This document shows positions 60,788 through 64,000 of a stretch of DNA of 64,000 nucleotides, one piece after another. Under the pieces are notes generated by a model, which saw only the letters and a program-made list of their open reading frames with translations, ran no database searches and was not told where the DNA came from. Source of the DNA: Paraphoma chrysanthemicola (Eukaryota > Ascomycota > Dothideomycetes > Pleosporales > Phaeosphaeriaceae); the NCBI GenBank assembly GCA_020744225.1, contig JAGMWG010000010.1:1-64000 (forward strand), in the 5' to 3' direction. The stretch's first letter is position 1, and each line of letters starts with the position of its first letter. A program made the translations under genes and the position numbers.

Positions 60788-63615
60788 ATGTCCACCCGCA
60801 ACCCCCCAGGCATGAAGCCCGTGACCACCGCTGAGCGCCGCTCCACCAATGCAAACTACACGTCGACGGCGCGACCCCGCGTCGCTTCTGCTGCAACGGG
60901 CGAGGAGAACGAACGCCGCGGGACAGCCACCACGTCGCATAGCAGGAAACAGTCGCACGTGATGGGCGCAGCAGGAGGCGAGCGACGTACAGAGAAGCGC
61001 GAGGTGCGCGAGAGGGAAACAGAAATACGGCGCACACGCAGTCCGCTGAAGCACTCGAGTGAAAGTCGAGTCAATGCCCGCAGTCGCGCAGAGAAGCCGG
61101 CAAGAGAGACGGAAAGACCGCCTAGGAGCGCACACTCTGCGAAATCATCGCCAGAAGAGCCCCAAGCACCATGGGAGCCCCAGGCCTCGCTCATACCACA
61201 CACAACCGCCCCGCTTGCGACACGCATATCGATACCTCCGCTCGCTTCCACCGCACCCGTCGCTCTCCAACCTACACCCCTCGCTCAATTATCGCTAGAT
61301 GCGCAAGAAAGGGCTATCCTTGAAGATCTACTGTTCGTCTTCATGGGATATGAAGGACAGTACATTCGCTTCAGCGACACCTATGACCCGCATGAAGAGA
61401 AGGAGCGACTTGTGGGACCGCAATTCCGGATACTGCCAGGCCTAGATCCAAGCTTGAGGGACTTGACCAAGTCCATGCTGAAGACTGCGACGCACTACAT
61501 CGCCGTGGACGCATGCATAGAAGTGCTCAGCCGGGAAGAATACGGTGCGGTCAACCATGCTTTGTGCGCAGCCATACGGCGGCTCATGAAGGACTACTTG
61601 ACACTCATTGCACAACTGGAACACCAGCTTCTGACCAACGAAGCCTTCACGCTTCATGTCCTGAACCTGCACACCAAGCAAACAAGCCACATGCTCTTCC
61701 AGCTCTACACCACAGGCATCGAACTGCTCAAGGCAAACGACATCTTGGAGGACGAGAAGGAAGAGGACTCTGCTGATGACGACAGCAACGACTTCGAAAA
61801 CATTCTTGAATCGCTGCGCGAGGGCGGCAATGCGACTAAGAAGCTGTGCAAAGGCGGCAGCGTACTAGGGCTGATCACCAAGCGGCTCTCGTCCATGTCC
61901 GGAGATCCTGCAGCGCGGACACTACTGACAACACTGCTCCGCGAAGCGAGTAGACCGTACATGGCCATGTTGAATGAATGGCTGCATCACGGAGGCATCA
62001 AAGACCCGCATTCCGAATTTCTGATCAAGGAGCAAAAGAGCATTAAGCGAGAACGGTTGGATCAAGACTACACAGACGAGTACTGGGAGAAGCGCTACAC
62101 CATGCGCGATGCCCTGGTTCCGCCGCAGCTCGAGGCCGTAAAGGACAAGGTGCTGCTCGCTGGCAAGTATTTGAATGTCGTCCGCGAGTGTGGTGGCGTA
62201 GATGTGAGCAAGATCGTGCAGGATGCGCCAACAAGCTTCGACGACCCGCGCTTTCTCGACAACGTCAGCTCGTCATACGCATACGCGAATTCGTCCCTAC
62301 TCAATTTGCTTCTCACGACACATCAACTGCCAGCACGATTACGCTCGCTCAAGCACTACTTCTTTCTCGATCGATCCGACTTCTTTACCTACTTCCTCGA
62401 AATGGGCGAGCTGGAACTCAAGAAACCTGCCAAGGCCGTCAATGTTGGCAAGCTCCAGTCACTTCTCGATTTGGCAACACGGCACGCAGGTTCCGTGGCC
62501 GTTGAAGATCCGTACAAGGAGGATATCAAAGTGCAGATGAATGAAAAGGGTCTCACAAATTGGCTGATGAATATCGTCAACGTGCAAGGTCTAGACCAAG
62601 ATGCCGCGGTCGCGTCCATATCGAATTACACACCGGCCAACACCGCTTCAATCACAGACGACTCGAACATCACAGGTTTCCAAGCGCTCCAGTTCGACTA
62701 CGCCATGCCATTCCCGCTATCGCTTGTCGTTAGCAGAGTGACACTCACACGGTACCAACTGCTTTTCAGGTACCTGCTGAGCTTGAAACATCTTGAGACC
62801 GACCTGGCGAAGTGCTGGGGCGAGCAAGGAAAGAATGCGGCCTGGAAGCATAGATCCCGGAACCCGCGCATCGAGCTCTGGAAGCGCAAGGCCTGGACTC
62901 TTCGTGCACGAATGCTAGTGTTTGTGCAGCAGCTCACCTATTACTGCACGGCGGAAGTCATCGAGCCCAATTGGACGTCGCTCATGTCACGCCTGAACGA
63001 AGAGAAGAAAGGAGACGCGAAAGGCAAGAACAAGGCAGCCGCAACTGAGAGTGAAGGACCACAAGTGAAAAGGACAGTCGACGAACTGATGCAGGATCAC
63101 GTTGATTTCCTCGCGACATGCTTGAAAGAGTGCATGCTTACTAACAGTAAGCTGTTGCGCGTAAGTTCCTTTTGACGTTGAAGAATAGATATCATGCTAA
63201 TGAAACTTAGATCAACAACAAGATCATGTCCACCTGCAGCATGTTCGCTTCCTTCACCTACTCACTCTCACGGTATCTCATCACCGGCGACCCCGACCTT
63301 GTCGCACAGGTGAATGCCGCCATTGCTCCCCCTACTTCCTCCAAGACGAAACCAAACGCTGCCCTCGCCACAGCAACATCACACCGCTCAACAACACAAT
63401 TCGTGTACGACCCACAACGCGTCGACAAAATGTTCGACATGCTCGCCAAGTACGAGGAGAACTTTACCCGGCATCTTAAGATTCTGCTGGACACGCTGAA
63501 TTACCTCGCGGCTACCGAAACGGTCGTGTTTTTGAGTTTATGCGCGCGACTGACGAGCGCCGGAGAGGGCCTAAGTGGTTTCCAAGCACCCATGGGCATG
63601 GAAGGCATTGCTTAG
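60788..63615 (+). CDS. gamma-tubulin complex component 2 (GCP2/Spc97 family)
   Basis: Exons 60788-63160 and 63211-63615 with a 50-bp GT-AG intron (GTAAGT, GCTAAT branch) give 925 residues. The head (1-170) is basic and disordered. The GCP N-terminal domain starts near QERAILEDLLFVFMGYEGQYIRF and holds HHGGIKDPHSEFLIKE; the C-terminal GRIP2 domain begins near LRSLKHYFFLDRSDFFTYFLE, the GCP2-type motif, and goes on through FPLSLVVSRVTLTRYQLLFRYLL. GCP2 with GCP3 forms the gamma-tubulin small complex that nucleates microtubules at the spindle pole body. ATG 60788 is preferred over in-frame codons upstream. No defects. Confidence 0.9.
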
Positions 63616-64000
63616 GAACCGATGCGGGCAAATGCAAAAGAACGTTTGATTGTGTATGGCGGCGTACGGCGCACTTGGATTCAGAACGGCAGGGATGGGT
63701 ATTGGGTGGCAAGACCGCCGTTTCGGGCCCATAGTCTTGATCCTCTGGCGTTGCTTTGACCGTATCCACTTTTGTTCACGACCGCACGATTGATACCATG
63801 AGTTTAGTTTCGTATCGAATTTACGAAGAGCGCGTGTCTCGCTGATTGATGGAGTATTGTTTTCTAGCGCCTTTTCTTCACAGTGTCGCACATTGTGTGA
63901 GAGGTTCGTCGTTGTGAATTTCTATGAATCAATGTTTCTCGAAATGTTTCACTCGATTCATTCTAAAATTCCGCGCACGCATATTGCTCTCCGGCCACCA
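63616..64000. other. 3' flank of GCP2
   Basis: Nothing recognised to the end of the window. Confidence 0.5.

Overview
The window looks like a filamentous ascomycete chromosome, most likely Pezizomycotina and quite possibly Dothideomycetes/Pleosporales; the class is inferred and not proven. Reasons: many 40-80 bp GT-AG introns, long housekeeping ORFs, fungal families (LAA1, PET100, a choline-transporter-like protein, NLR-type phosphorylase domain, vanillyl-alcohol oxidase), and a block with the RIP (repeat-induced point mutation) signature of near-absent CpA/TpG. All splice sites were read by eye and checked for frame; no database search was possible.

Layout. (1) 1-6990: an AT-rich RIP-destroyed repeat island without ORFs, holding a 52-bp near-perfect palindrome whose two mismatches are both RIP-type changes. 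(2) 7.0-18.7 kb: a decaying accessory zone. A glutathione transferase and an ACC-synthase-like aminotransferase look intact. An Old Yellow Enzyme reductase (one in-frame stop), a short-chain dehydrogenase (one frameshift), a phytoene-dehydrogenase-like flavoprotein (three stops), an ACC-deaminase/D-cysteine-desulfhydrase-like gene (one stop) and a Ser/Thr-rich protein with a chitin-binding hevein domain (several frameshifts) are broken. (3) 18.7-26.4 kb: mostly empty DNA with two intact genes, a predicted nucleoside-phosphorylase domain/four C2H2 zinc-finger fusion and an eight-exon vanillyl-alcohol-oxidase-type flavoenzyme.

(4) 26.5-49.2 kb: conserved core genes, nearly all intact. They are LAA1 (AP-1/clathrin traffic), a TACO1/YebC protein and PET100 (both cytochrome c oxidase biogenesis), a peroxisomal-type enoyl-CoA hydratase/isomerase, an MCUR1/FMP32-type mitochondrial coiled-coil protein, tuberin TSC2 (TOR control), exportin CSE1 and an AlaX-type tRNA-editing protein. 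(5) 49.2-55.3 kb: a second, smaller accessory patch with a protein kinase directly behind an HSP70-like ATPase gene carrying an apparent one-base frameshift. (6) 55.3-64 kb: core genes again, a Rab GTPase with an unusual insertion, a choline-transporter-like membrane protein and the gamma-tubulin complex component GCP2, with a deoxyhypusine-synthase-like fragment between the last two.

The contrast between multi-kilobase intact ORFs to the right and repeated single-lesion genes near the RIP island argues that the lesions are biological and not general sequencing error. The most unusual items are the phosphorylase/zinc-finger fusion, the HSP70-like/kinase pair, and the ACC-synthase-like and ACC-deaminase-like neighbours.
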